Made by a program: the position numbers and the translations under genes
Origin: JALHST01 sp038316335
Lineage (GTDB): Bacteria > Bacteroidota > Bacteroidia > Flavobacteriales > Flavobacteriaceae
Direction: 5' to 3'
Assembly (NCBI GenBank): GCA_038316335.1
Contig: JBBQAM010000003.1
Span: 62,001 to 126,000 of the forward strand
Length of the DNA stretch: 64,000 nucleotides
In this document: positions 27,633-35,679 of the stretch, piece by piece
How the letters are laid out: each line of letters starts with the position of its first letter
Numbering within the stretch: the first letter of the stretch is position 1
Notes under the pieces: model-generated
What the model saw: only the letters and a program-made list of their open reading frames with translations
What the model was told of the DNA's origin: nothing
Database searches by the model: none

Positions 27633-28733
27633 ATGGAAATGGATTTACCTTTACGAAAAATAATCCATGTCGATATGGATGCCTTTTACGCATCGGTCGA
27701 GGAATTGGACCATCCTGAATTGAAAGGAAAACCCATCGCGGTTGGCGGGGGTGAAATACGGGGTGTGGTTTCGGCAGCCAATTATGAAGCGCGAAAATTT
27801 GGCGTCCGAAGTGCCATGAGTGGGTACCTGGCCAAAAAGAAATGCCCTCAAATCATTTTTGTAAAACCCCGATTTGCCCGCTATCAGGAAATCTCCAAGC
27901 AAATACGATCCATTTTTCTCACGTATACCGATATGGTAGAACCACTCTCCTTGGACGAGGCCTACCTAGATGTGACCGAGAATAAGAAAGGGAATCCATC
28001 GGCCACGGTAATTGCAGAGGAAATTCGAAAACGCATTTTCGATGAAATAGGCATAACGGCTTCCGCCGGGATCTCAATCAATAAGTTCATCGCCAAAGTT
28101 GCCAGTGATTTTAACAAACCAAACGGACAGAAAACCGTAAACCCTGAGGAGGTGGATCAATTTTTGGAAGCGCTTGAAATTCGGAAATTTTATGGGGTGG
28201 GTAAGGTTACTGCCGAGAAAATGTACAAATTGGGGATTTTTACAGGACGCGACCTCAAGGCCAAAAGCCTCGATTTCCTAGAGAGCAACTTTGGCAAAAG
28301 CGGCAGCTATTATTATCAAGTGGTGCGGGGTATTCACAACAGCCAGGTAAAATCGCACCGACTTGCGAAATCGGTCGGCGCCGAACGCACCTTCGACGAA
28401 AATCTTAGTAGCGAAGTATTTATGATAGAACGCTTGGAACGAATAGCTGAAGAGCTGGAACGGCGGTTGAAAAAATCGAAACTGGCCGGTAAGACCATCA
28501 TCCTCAAAATAAAATACAGTGATTTTACCTTGAATACCCGAAGCAAGACCTTGCCCTATTTTGTGGCTGATAAAAACCTAATCCTAGAAACGGCCAAAAC
28601 ACTGCTATATCAGGAAAAATTGCAGAACTCGGTACGCCTCCTAGGAATTTCATTAGGAAATCTGAACACCGGGAAAACAGCAGATCCTGCTAAGGAAGCG
28701 GCTATTCACGTACAATTGAAGTTTGAATTTTAA
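27633..28733 (+). CDS. dinB: DNA polymerase IV (Y family)
   Basis: The protein has 366 aa. The catalytic acids are in VDMDAFYASVEE (Asp14, Asp16) and SLDEAYLDV (Asp108, Glu109). A steric-gate Phe18 or Tyr19 lies in the same motif. Helix-hairpin-helix and little-finger domains complete it. It performs error-prone translesion synthesis. A TAAATTTA stretch (27621-27628) lies only 4 bp upstream of the first ATG, so a short leader or a start at 27639 is possible. It converges with pyk, 3 bp away. Confidence 0.95.
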   Translation: MEMDLPLRKIIHVDMDAFYASVEELDHPELKGKPIAVGGGEIRGVVSAANYEARKFGVRSAMSGYLAKKKCPQIIFVKPRFARYQEISKQIRSIFLTYTDMVEPLSLDEAYLDVTENKKGNPSATVIAEEIRKRIFDEIGITASAGISINKFIAKVASDFNKPNGQKTVNPEEVDQFLEALEIRKFYGVGKVTAEKMYKLGIFTGRDLKAKSLDFLESNFGKSGSYYYQVVRGIHNSQVKSHRLAKSVGAERTFDENLSSEVFMIERLERIAEELERRLKKSKLAGKTIILKIKYSDFTLNTRSKTLPYFVADKNLILETAKTLLYQEKLQNSVRLLGISLGNLNTGKTADPAKEAAIHVQLKFEF

Positions 28734-28736
28734 CGA

Positions 28737-30179
28737 TTAAAAATTACGGCCTTCAATTTCGGTTACCCGTAAGGTATTTACCATCCCTTTATCTTTAATA
28801 GGCATCGCGGCAAGACTGATAAGCATATCGCCCTCTTTCAAAAATCCCTTTCTGCAGGCAATGCCGTTTACATCTTCGATAGTTTCATCGGTCGAAACAA
28901 ATTTGTCATAATAAAATGTCTTTACGCCCCAAAGCAAGTTCAATTGGGTCAGTATTCTTTTGTTCGAAGTAAATACCAAAATATGGGCACTAGGTCGCCA
29001 TGCAGATATCTGAAACGCCGTATAACCGCTGTTTGTTAAGGTGGAAATCGCTTTCGCCTTTATTTCATTCGCCATGATAGCAGCGTGATAACAAACTGCT
29101 TTCGTAATATATCTTTTGGTTCGAATATGAGGCGGATCGTGTGGTACGTGGATCAAATCGGAACTCTCTACACTTTGCAGGATGCTAGACATTTTTTCAA
29201 TGACCTGAACCGGATAATTGCCTACCGAAGTCTCACCGGACAACATAACTGCATCGGCGCCGTCCATGACCGAATTGGCCACATCGTTCACCTCGGCCCG
29301 AGTCGGGGTGAGGCTGGTAATCATGGTTTCCATCATTTGGGTAGCAATGATTACGGGAATCCTAGCTTTTTTAGCGCGCAATACCAACTGCTTCTGTATC
29401 AACGGTACTTCTTGAGCTGGTACTTCAACCCCCAGATCGCCCCTGGCCACCATGAGGCCATCGCAATATGCAACTATCTTGTCGATGTTCTCCACTGCTT
29501 CCGGTTTCTCTATTTTAGCGATAATCGGAATTTTGTGTTCAGAATGTTCCTTAATGATATTTTGAAGGTCTATAAGGTCCTGGCTAAATCTGACAAAGGA
29601 AAGCGCAATCCAATCTACATCTTGTGATATCGCAAAAATGGCATCCTTTATATCCTTTTCGGTCAGTGCTGGCAAAGAAATATTGGTGTTCGGTAAATTG
29701 ACTCCTTTTTTCGATTTCAAGGGGCCTCCTTGTATGACTTTTGCCCTTACCTCATTTTCCCCATTGGTCGTAATCACTTCGAACATCAACTTGCCATCAT
29801 CTAAAAGTATGCGCTCCCCGGCTTTTACATCTTTTGGAAACGCCGTGTAGTTCATATAAACTTTTTCTGCGGTTCCTTCAAAAGGTTTACCTGTTACAAA
29901 CGTAATTTCATCCCCTGGGGATACTACAACTTCGCCTGCCATTACCCCTACCCTGAGTTTAGGTCCTTGTAAATCAGCAAGAATTGAAATACTTGTTTCT
30001 AGTTCGTCATTAAGCTCACGTATCATTTTAATACGATCGGCAACATCGTCGTAATCGGCATGGGAAAAATTTATTCGAAAGACATCGACCCCGGCAATTA
30101 TCATATTCCTTAATACTTCCTTAGTACTTGTCGCTGGGCCTAAGGTCGCTACTATTTTGGTCTTCTTATTATTGGGCAT
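28737..30179 (-). CDS. pyk: Pyruvate kinase
   Basis: The protein has 480 aa. It has the active-site motif IAKIEKPEAVENIDKIVAY, the metal/catalytic segment MVARGDLGVEVP, and FRINFSHADYDDV near the N-terminus. The C-terminal regulatory domain is complete. It converts phosphoenolpyruvate and ADP to pyruvate and ATP in the last step of glycolysis. It starts 4 bp after the IPExxxVDY gene, a common Bacteroidota pairing. Confidence 0.97.
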   Translation of the reverse strand: MPNNKKTKIVATLGPATSTKEVLRNMIIAGVDVFRINFSHADYDDVADRIKMIRELNDELETSISILADLQGPKLRVGVMAGEVVVSPGDEITFVTGKPFEGTAEKVYMNYTAFPKDVKAGERILLDDGKLMFEVITTNGENEVRAKVIQGGPLKSKKGVNLPNTNISLPALTEKDIKDAIFAISQDVDWIALSFVRFSQDLIDLQNIIKEHSEHKIPIIAKIEKPEAVENIDKIVAYCDGLMVARGDLGVEVPAQEVPLIQKQLVLRAKKARIPVIIATQMMETMITSLTPTRAEVNDVANSVMDGADAVMLSGETSVGNYPVQVIEKMSSILQSVESSDLIHVPHDPPHIRTKRYITKAVCYHAAIMANEIKAKAISTLTNSGYTAFQISAWRPSAHILVFTSNKRILTQLNLLWGVKTFYYDKFVSTDETIEDVNGIACRKGFLKEGDMLISLAAMPIKDKGMVNTLRVTEIEGRNF

Positions 30180-30183
30180 TCAT

Positions 30184-30648
30184 TTAAAATATTAAATTGT
30201 TCTTAGATTTCAATTTATCCACCTGTAATTCATACGCAGTCATTACTTTTGGAATCTCAAATAAAGACTTTATGATTGTTTGGGTTTTCAGGGTTTCATC
30301 TGCTTCGATTTTCAAAAAATAATCGGCCTCCTTATACTCGGGTACTAAATAATACGAAGTGTATGAAGGCTCATCCTTAAAAAGATCGATGCCCTTATAA
30401 CGCACCTCGTTTATGCTACAGTTTACTATGAGTGTCCAAAACCTATCGTTGATTTCGTCCTTCCATTCAAAATAAGGGAAAAACCCTAGTTCTGAGAGGT
30501 CTAAATCGTTTTGGGCACGCTTAAAATTCGATTTTAAACATCGGTTTATGGCATATCCCATGGCGTAATCTTCCAAACTACTGTGAAGCGCTATCAAGCG
30601 AAAGGTATCTTCATAAAAATCCCCAGTGATCTTGTGAACTGCTACCAT
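30184..30648 (-). CDS. IPExxxVDY-family protein
   Basis: The protein has 154 aa. Its C-terminus IPKVMTAYELQVDKLKSKNN is a clear variant of the family signature IPExxxxxxVDKLKSKxNLIF, with Lys for Glu. The family is confined mainly to Bacteroidota and has no assigned function. It lies 109 bp downstream of rnc and 4 bp before pyk, the usual context. There is no signal peptide or membrane helix. Confidence 0.85.
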   Translation of the reverse strand: MVAVHKITGDFYEDTFRLIALHSSLEDYAMGYAINRCLKSNFKRAQNDLDLSELGFFPYFEWKDEINDRFWTLIVNCSINEVRYKGIDLFKDEPSYTSYYLVPEYKEADYFLKIEADETLKTQTIIKSLFEIPKVMTAYELQVDKLKSKNNLIF

Positions 30649-30757
30649 AGACCCTCAAAAACGTAAATATAGGACATATAGCGAACAATGCCTACTGCAA
30701 CCAAAGGTTTCAAAGAGCCTTCTATACGAAATCGATTTCAAGGTCCCCAAGGAGCCC

Positions 30758-31495
30758 TTAGGGTTTGTCCATTTTATCCTGCAATGCAAAATAGGCCCGT
30801 TTTGATGCTCTTTCCTCCGCTTTCTTTTTAGAAGTAGCGCGCGCCTTAGCTACAACATTCCCAGAAATGGCCAATTTTACGGCAAAGTGTTTTAATGCAT
30901 CGTTCCCTGTATCTTCGTAGACATCATAGTGAAAGGTCTTTTTCTGTTTTTGGCACCACTCGATTACCAAACTTTTGTAACTTATCACCCTTCCTTCCAA
31001 CTGCTCGATATCGACATACGGATCAATGACCCTAGATTTGATGAATTTTTCACAATATTTATACCCTCGGTCCAAATAAATTGCTCCGATCAAAGCTTCG
31101 AACACATTTCCATGAATATTATCGCCAAAATGTGACTTCTGGATCCTACTTTCTACAAATTGGATCAAGTTCAAATCTTTTCCGAGTTCGTTCAAGTGTT
31201 CCCTACTCACAATTTTTGATCGCATTTTGGTCAAATATCCTTCATCGCCATGGGGAACGACATCATAAATATGTCTTGAGATGATGGTCCCCAACATTGA
31301 ATCGCCTAAAAATTCAAGACGTTCATAATTCATCGGATTACCATCACCGTCCTTTTTATTCGCGGAACGATGTAAAAACGCCTTTTTATAAAAAGATAGA
31401 TTTTTAGGCTTAAACCCGAGGATTCCCGTAACTCCCAAAAAAAAATCCCCATCCTCTTTAGGATGGGAATTGAATAAATTGGATGGGAAATTCAT
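30758..31495 (-). CDS. rnc: Ribonuclease III
   Basis: The protein has 245 aa. It contains the family signature ERLEFLGDSML (catalytic acids near Glu61 and Asp65) and a second acidic cluster in NVFEALIGAIYLDRGY. The C-terminal double-stranded RNA-binding domain (about 170-240) ends with AKARATSKKKAEERASK. It processes rRNA precursors and structured mRNAs. It starts 7 bp after fabF. A terminator-like hairpin lies within its first 20 codons. Confidence 0.96.
   Translation of the reverse strand: MNFPSNLFNSHPKEDGDFFLGVTGILGFKPKNLSFYKKAFLHRSANKKDGDGNPMNYERLEFLGDSMLGTIISRHIYDVVPHGDEGYLTKMRSKIVSREHLNELGKDLNLIQFVESRIQKSHFGDNIHGNVFEALIGAIYLDRGYKYCEKFIKSRVIDPYVDIEQLEGRVISYKSLVIEWCQKQKKTFHYDVYEDTGNDALKHFAVKLAISGNVVAKARATSKKKAEERASKRAYFALQDKMDKP
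31437..31467 (-). terminator. Terminator-like hairpin inside the start of rnc
   Basis: On the minus strand CCCATCC, a 6-nt loop and GGATGGG form a 7-bp stem (31467 down to 31448), followed by GA and nine T (31445-31437). This has the form of an intrinsic terminator. It lies about 36 nt past the fabF stop, within codons 10-20 of rnc, and could terminate fabF transcripts or attenuate rnc. Confidence 0.5.
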
Positions 31496-31502
31496 TGCTT
31501 GT

Positions 31503-32753
31503 TTAACTTATTTTTTTGAATACCACACAGGCATTGTGCCCTCCAAATCCAAAAGTATTGCTAAGGGCCACATTTACGGTCCGCTTTTGAGGGGTATTAA
31601 GTGTAAGATTCAACTTTGGGTCAATATTTTCATCGACGGTCGTATGATTTATTGTAGGCGGAACGATGCCGTGTTCCATGGCCAAAATAGAGGCAATCGC
31701 TTCAATGGCACCCGCGGCACCAAGTAAATGTCCTGTCATCGATTTTGTCGAATTGATATTGATATTGGGGGCATGGGCGCCAAAAACTTCCGAAATAGCC
31801 TTAAGCTCGGCAACATCCCCTAATGGAGTTGAGGTGCCGTGGGTGTTGATTGCGTCAACATCTTCAGGCTTTAGGCCTGCATCTTTAAGGCAATTCTGCA
31901 TGACCCGCACGACTCCGATACCATCAGGGTGCGGCGCCGTCATATGGTAGGCATCGCTAGATAACCCCCCTCCGGCAACTTCGGCATAAATTTTTGCTCC
32001 CCGGGCCTTTGCGTGTTCATATTCTTCTAAGATCAAGGCCCCAGCACCTTCCCCAAGAACAAATCCGTCACGTGTTGCATCAAAGGGCCTCGAAGCGGTC
32101 TCGGGACTGTCATTTCTAGTGGACAAGGCATGCATAGCTCCGAAACCGCCCATACCTGCGATGGTCACGGCGGCCTCACTACCTCCTGTCACGATTACGT
32201 CGCAATACCCCAAACGAATATAGTTCAAGGCATCGATCATAGCATTCGCCGCAGAAGCACAGGCCGAAACGGTCGTATAATTAGGCCCCATAAAACCATG
32301 TTTGATCGAGATGTTCCCGGGGGCGATATCGGCAATCATTTTTGGGATAAAGAAAGGGTTGAAGCGTGGTGTTCCATCGCCTTTGGCAAAATCCATGACT
32401 TCATTTTGAAAAGTCTCGAGACCTCCAATCCCAGCACCCCAGATAACGCCTACCCGAAATTTATCGATTTTTTCAAGATCCAATTTTGAATCAAGGATCG
32501 CCTCATCGGAAGAAATGAGTGCATATTGTGCAAAACGATCTAATTTCCGGGCTTCTTTTCTATCAAAATAGTCTTCCGGATTATAATTTTTGAGTTCGCA
32601 GGCAAATTTTACCTTGAACTTTTCGGTATCGTAATAGGTAACAGGTGCAGATCCGCTTTTACCACTGATCAAGCCTTTCCAATATTCCTCAATATTATTG
32701 CCTATGGGAGTTAAAGCTCCTAATCCAGTTACCACAACACGCTTTAATTGCAT
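31503..32753 (-). CDS. fabF: Beta-ketoacyl-ACP synthase II
   Basis: The protein has 416 aa, normal for FabF. The Cys-His-His triad is visible: Cys165 in SACASAAN, His in INTHGTSTPLGD (near 305) and His in SMTGHLLGAAG (near 341). It condenses malonyl-ACP with acyl-ACP in fatty acid elongation. It lies 105 bp after acpP, with a hairpin between them, so it may be expressed below acpP. Confidence 0.97.
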   Translation of the reverse strand: MQLKRVVVTGLGALTPIGNNIEEYWKGLISGKSGSAPVTYYDTEKFKVKFACELKNYNPEDYFDRKEARKLDRFAQYALISSDEAILDSKLDLEKIDKFRVGVIWGAGIGGLETFQNEVMDFAKGDGTPRFNPFFIPKMIADIAPGNISIKHGFMGPNYTTVSACASAANAMIDALNYIRLGYCDVIVTGGSEAAVTIAGMGGFGAMHALSTRNDSPETASRPFDATRDGFVLGEGAGALILEEYEHAKARGAKIYAEVAGGGLSSDAYHMTAPHPDGIGVVRVMQNCLKDAGLKPEDVDAINTHGTSTPLGDVAELKAISEVFGAHAPNININSTKSMTGHLLGAAGAIEAIASILAMEHGIVPPTINHTTVDENIDPKLNLTLNTPQKRTVNVALSNTFGFGGHNACVVFKKIS

Positions 32754-32790
32754 TGAACTTATTTTTAGTCTTTAAGTCAAGTGTAAATTA

Positions 32791-32833
32791 AAAAAAATTA
32801 TCCATGCAGCAGGTTTACCACATGGATAATTTT
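32791..32833 (-). terminator. Hairpin between acpP and fabF
   Basis: On the minus strand AAAATTATCCATG (32833-32821) and CATGGATAATTTT (32806-32794) form a perfect 13-bp stem with a 14-nt loop. It is followed by more T residues. It could partly terminate acpP transcripts and so raise acpP over fabF, or stabilise the acpP 3' end. Confidence 0.65.
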
Positions 32834-32858
32834 GAATCTCGTTCAAGAAATCATCAAA

Positions 32859-33092
32859 TTACTTCGCTCCTTCTATATAACTAATGGCTTGGCCAACTGT
32901 TGCGATGTTTTCAGCCTGATCGTCAGGGATTTGAATGTCGAATTCTTTTTCGAATTCCATGATCAATTCAACAGTATCCAATGAATCTGCCCCTAAGTCG
33001 TTGGTAAAGCTAGCTTCTGATACCACTTCGTTTTCGTCAACTCCTAATTTATCAACAATGATAGCTTTAACTCTTGATGCAATGTCTGACAT
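32859..33092 (-). CDS. acpP: Acyl carrier protein
   Basis: The protein has 77 aa, strongly acidic. Ser37 in GADSLDTVEL is the phosphopantetheine attachment site. It carries growing acyl chains for fatty acid synthesis. It is the first gene of the acpP-fabF-rnc block. A -7 box lies about 35 bp upstream. Confidence 0.98.
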   Translation of the reverse strand: MSDIASRVKAIIVDKLGVDENEVVSEASFTNDLGADSLDTVELIMEFEKEFDIQIPDDQAENIATVGQAISYIEGAK

Positions 33093-33125
33093 AATAATAT
33101 TGGTTTTAAATATTTAAATTGTTGG

Positions 33126-33133
33126 CAAAAATA
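33126..33133 (-). promoter_or_regulatory. -7 promoter element of acpP
   Basis: On the minus strand TATTTTTG matches TAnnTTTG. It lies 33 nt before the acpP start. No clean TTG is found 19-21 nt upstream, so the -33 box is poor. Confidence 0.4.
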
Positions 33134-33281
33134 AAAAACTTTGGTTGAATAACACTATTTGTAGTTAAAATGTCTTGTAATTTAAGAAATTTAAATTCAA
33201 GTGTGCTAATTTAGCCTAAAATTATTCTACGTTCTTAAAGTAAAAGAGCGTACGTAGATTACCAGGAAAAGTGAATCGAAA

Positions 33282-33314
33282 TTGCGGTGTTGCCGCGTTG
33301 TTTTCTTATTTTTG
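33282..33314 (+). promoter_or_regulatory. Promoter upstream of purN
   Basis: TTG (33282-33284) and TATTTTTG (33307-33314) are spaced 22 nt, inside the range known for flavobacterial promoters. Transcription would start near 33320, leaving a leader of about 30 nt before the GTG at 33350. Confidence 0.5.
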
Positions 33315-33349
33315 AATGCACATTTTCCACGAGGAATTGAAATTCACGG

Positions 33350-33952
33350 GTGCATCCTTCCTATATAAAACGTTTGCTATTGAAAGCCAAAAGAATTGTA
33401 CTATTTGCCTCAGGTTCTGGTTCAAATGTTGAAAATATTGTTCATTATTTTCAAAATAAACCGAACGCTACCATTGTCTGTGTTCTTAGTAATAGAAAGG
33501 ATGCACCCGTTTTAGAACGATGTGATAAACTGAACGTAAGCGCCTTATATTTCAATAGATCCTCATTTTCAACCTCCGACTGCGTCCTTGACATTTTGTT
33601 AGGCCTTGATCCCGATCTAATCGTATTGGCTGGTTTCTTGTGGAAAATACCGGAAACCATCATTCAAAAATTTCCAAATAAAATAGTTAACATACATCCT
33701 GCGCTTTTACCCAAATATGGCGGAAAAGGCATGTATGGTATGAAAGTGCATGAGGCAGTAAAAGATAATAGGGACGCTGAAACCGGGATAACCATTCATT
33801 ATGTAAATGAAAACTATGATGAGGGGGCTATTATTTTGCAGGTGAAAACTGCTATTCTATCTTCCGACTCCACGGAAACCATTGCCACAAAAGTGCATGA
33901 ACTCGAATACACACATTATCCAATAGCCATCGCAAAACTGTTGGAAATATAA
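33350..33952 (+). CDS. purN: Phosphoribosylglycinamide formyltransferase
   Basis: The protein is up to 200 aa from a GTG start. In-frame TTG codons at 33374 and 33380 are alternatives that would give a more usual N-terminus (KAKRIVLFASG). The formyltransferase core is clear: FASGSGSNVENI (phosphate binding), catalytic Asn-His in NIHPALLPKYGG, and the metal-site Asp in NENYDEGAI. It transfers formyl from 10-formyl-tetrahydrofolate in purine synthesis. It is divergent from acpP and overlaps the RNase H stop-start (TAATG). Confidence 0.93.
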   Translation: MHPSYIKRLLLKAKRIVLFASGSGSNVENIVHYFQNKPNATIVCVLSNRKDAPVLERCDKLNVSALYFNRSSFSTSDCVLDILLGLDPDLIVLAGFLWKIPETIIQKFPNKIVNIHPALLPKYGGKGMYGMKVHEAVKDNRDAETGITIHYVNENYDEGAIILQVKTAILSSDSTETIATKVHELEYTHYPIAIAKLLEI

Positions 33953-34587
33953 TGGCCAAAAATGAAAAATTCTATACGGTCTGGAAGGGGAAACGCCCTG
34001 GCATCTATACCACCTGGGACGATTGCAAAGCCGCTATAACAGGGTATAAGGGGGCACAATATAAAGCATTTGCGACCTTTGAAACCGCTAAAAAAGCCTT
34101 TAACGGTAATTACGAAGAATATAAAGGAACCAAGAAAGGAGAAACATCGCTGAGCCCGGAACAGTTATTAAAGATCGGGAGTCCCAATTACCATTCTATT
34201 TCGGTCGATGCGGCCTCGAGTGGCAACCCGGGGGTAATGGAATACCAGGGAGTCGATACGAAAACGGGCAAACGATTATTCAGGCAAGGGCCGTTTCCGG
34301 AAGGCACCAATAATATCGGTGAATTCTTGGCCATCGTTCACGGGCTAGCCTTTTTAAAGCAGAAGAACAGTGACCGCATTATTTATACAGATTCACGAAC
34401 GGCAATTAGTTGGGTACGCAAAAAGAGTTGTAACACCAAGCTCGTGGAGTCTGCCAAGAACAAGGTGCTTTTTGACCTGGTCCGCCGGGCAGTTGAATGG
34501 TTAAAGACGAATTCGTACCATACCCCGATCGTAAAATGGGAGACCAAGGCCTGGGGTGAGATACCGGCCGATTTTGGGCGGAAATAG
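33952..34587 (+). CDS. rnhA: Ribonuclease H1 with N-terminal hybrid-binding domain
   Basis: The protein has 211 aa. The N-terminus (about 1-50, KFYTVWKGKRPGIYTTWDDC) is the viroplasmin/RNA-DNA hybrid-binding domain. The catalytic domain shows Asp in SVDAASSGNPG, Glu in NNIGEFLAIVHG, Asp in YTDSRTAISW and the last Asp in ADFGRK. It removes RNA from RNA-DNA hybrids. The start codon overlaps the purN stop, so the two are translationally coupled. Confidence 0.95.
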   Translation: MAKNEKFYTVWKGKRPGIYTTWDDCKAAITGYKGAQYKAFATFETAKKAFNGNYEEYKGTKKGETSLSPEQLLKIGSPNYHSISVDAASSGNPGVMEYQGVDTKTGKRLFRQGPFPEGTNNIGEFLAIVHGLAFLKQKNSDRIIYTDSRTAISWVRKKSCNTKLVESAKNKVLFDLVRRAVEWLKTNSYHTPIVKWETKAWGEIPADFGRK

Positions 34588-34682
34588 CTACGTATATATC
34601 CCTTTTGAAACTTAAAATAAAAATCTTCCTCATTTTTGCTAATTTGATTTGGATCAGACTCGTAAATCGCATTTCAAAACCC

Positions 34683-34690
34683 TATCTTTG
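34683..34690 (+). promoter_or_regulatory. -7 promoter element of the PfkB kinase
   Basis: TATCTTTG is an exact TAnnTTTG match, 19 nt before the start codon. There is no TTG 19-21 nt upstream, so activity without a strong -33 box would be needed. Confidence 0.4.
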
Positions 34691-34709
34691 CACCAAAATT
34701 TTAAAATAA

Positions 34710-35636
34710 ATGGGCAAACTTTTAATCGTAGGCACAGTGGCCTTCGATGCCATAGAAACACCGTTTGGGAAAACAGATAAAATTTTAGGAGGCGCAGCAA
34801 CATTTATCGGTCTGGCCGCTTCTCAATTCGACGTAGAATCTGCCATTGTCTCCATTGTTGGGGATGATATGCCCAAAGAATACCTGAAACTATTATCTGA
34901 TAAGGAAATTGACATCACCAGCCTCGAGATCGTCAAGGGGGGTAAAACCTTTTTTTGGAGTGGCAAATACCACAACGACTTGAATACACGAGATACGTTG
35001 ATAACCGAATTGAACACCCTGGCCGATTTCGACCCAAAGGTTCCTGAAGATTTTAAAGATGCCGATGTGGTAATGTTAGGCAATCTGCATCCGAATGTCC
35101 AGATGGGCGTCATCGAGCAAATGCAAAAACGGCCCATGTGCATCATATTGGATACCATGAATTTCTGGATGGACAATGCGCTGGAAGAACTTAAGAACGT
35201 TATCAAAAAGGTCGATATACTTACTGTCAATGACGCCGAAGCCCGGCAATTGACCCATGAATATTCTTTGGTAAAGGCAGCCCAAAAAATTCAGGATATG
35301 GGGCCCAAGTTCGTGGTAATAAAAAAGGGGGAACATGGGGCACTGTTATTCCACAAACAGCACATTTTCTTTGCCCCGGCATTACCTTTGGAAGAAGTTT
35401 TTGATCCAACTGGAGCTGGAGATACCTTTGCGGGCGGATTCGCCGGCTATCTTGCTGCTACTGGAAATATGTCTTTCAATAACCTGAAGAATGCGGTGAT
35501 ACAAGGATCGAATTTGGCTTCATTCTGTGTTGAACGATTTGGAACAGAACGTATGCAGGATCTTGAACGGGTCGAGGTCAACAAAAGGCTGCACCAGTTC
35601 AAGGCCTTGACACAATTTGATATTGAATTACAATAA
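34710..35636 (+). CDS. PfkB-family carbohydrate kinase
   Basis: The protein has 308 aa. The N-terminal glycine pair is in ILGGAATFIGLAAS, and the C-terminal catalytic motif is DPTGAGDTFAGG. Kinases of this group act on ribose, adenosine or other sugars. The neighbouring purF suggests a nucleotide or ribose role, but this is weak. An intrinsic terminator follows 6 bp after the stop. Confidence 0.85.
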   Translation: MGKLLIVGTVAFDAIETPFGKTDKILGGAATFIGLAASQFDVESAIVSIVGDDMPKEYLKLLSDKEIDITSLEIVKGGKTFFWSGKYHNDLNTRDTLITELNTLADFDPKVPEDFKDADVVMLGNLHPNVQMGVIEQMQKRPMCIILDTMNFWMDNALEELKNVIKKVDILTVNDAEARQLTHEYSLVKAAQKIQDMGPKFVVIKKGEHGALLFHKQHIFFAPALPLEEVFDPTGAGDTFAGGFAGYLAATGNMSFNNLKNAVIQGSNLASFCVERFGTERMQDLERVEVNKRLHQFKALTQFDIELQ

Positions 35637-35642
35637 ATACAC

Positions 35643-35666
35643 GCCCTGAATCTTCAGGGCTTTTTT
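35643..35666 (+). terminator. Intrinsic terminator after the PfkB kinase
   Basis: GCCCTGAA, a TC loop and TTCAGGGC make an 8-bp stem (35643-35660), followed by six T (35661-35666). Such a tight loop would open to four bases. The purF gene starts 14 bp on, so purF may need its own promoter or read-through. Confidence 0.85.
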
Positions 35667-35679
35667 AATATTGCTACGA

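Noticed and set aside
29085..29627. 180-aa plus-strand open frame inside pyk
   Set aside because: It is antisense to the conserved pyruvate kinase coding sequence and shows no family features.
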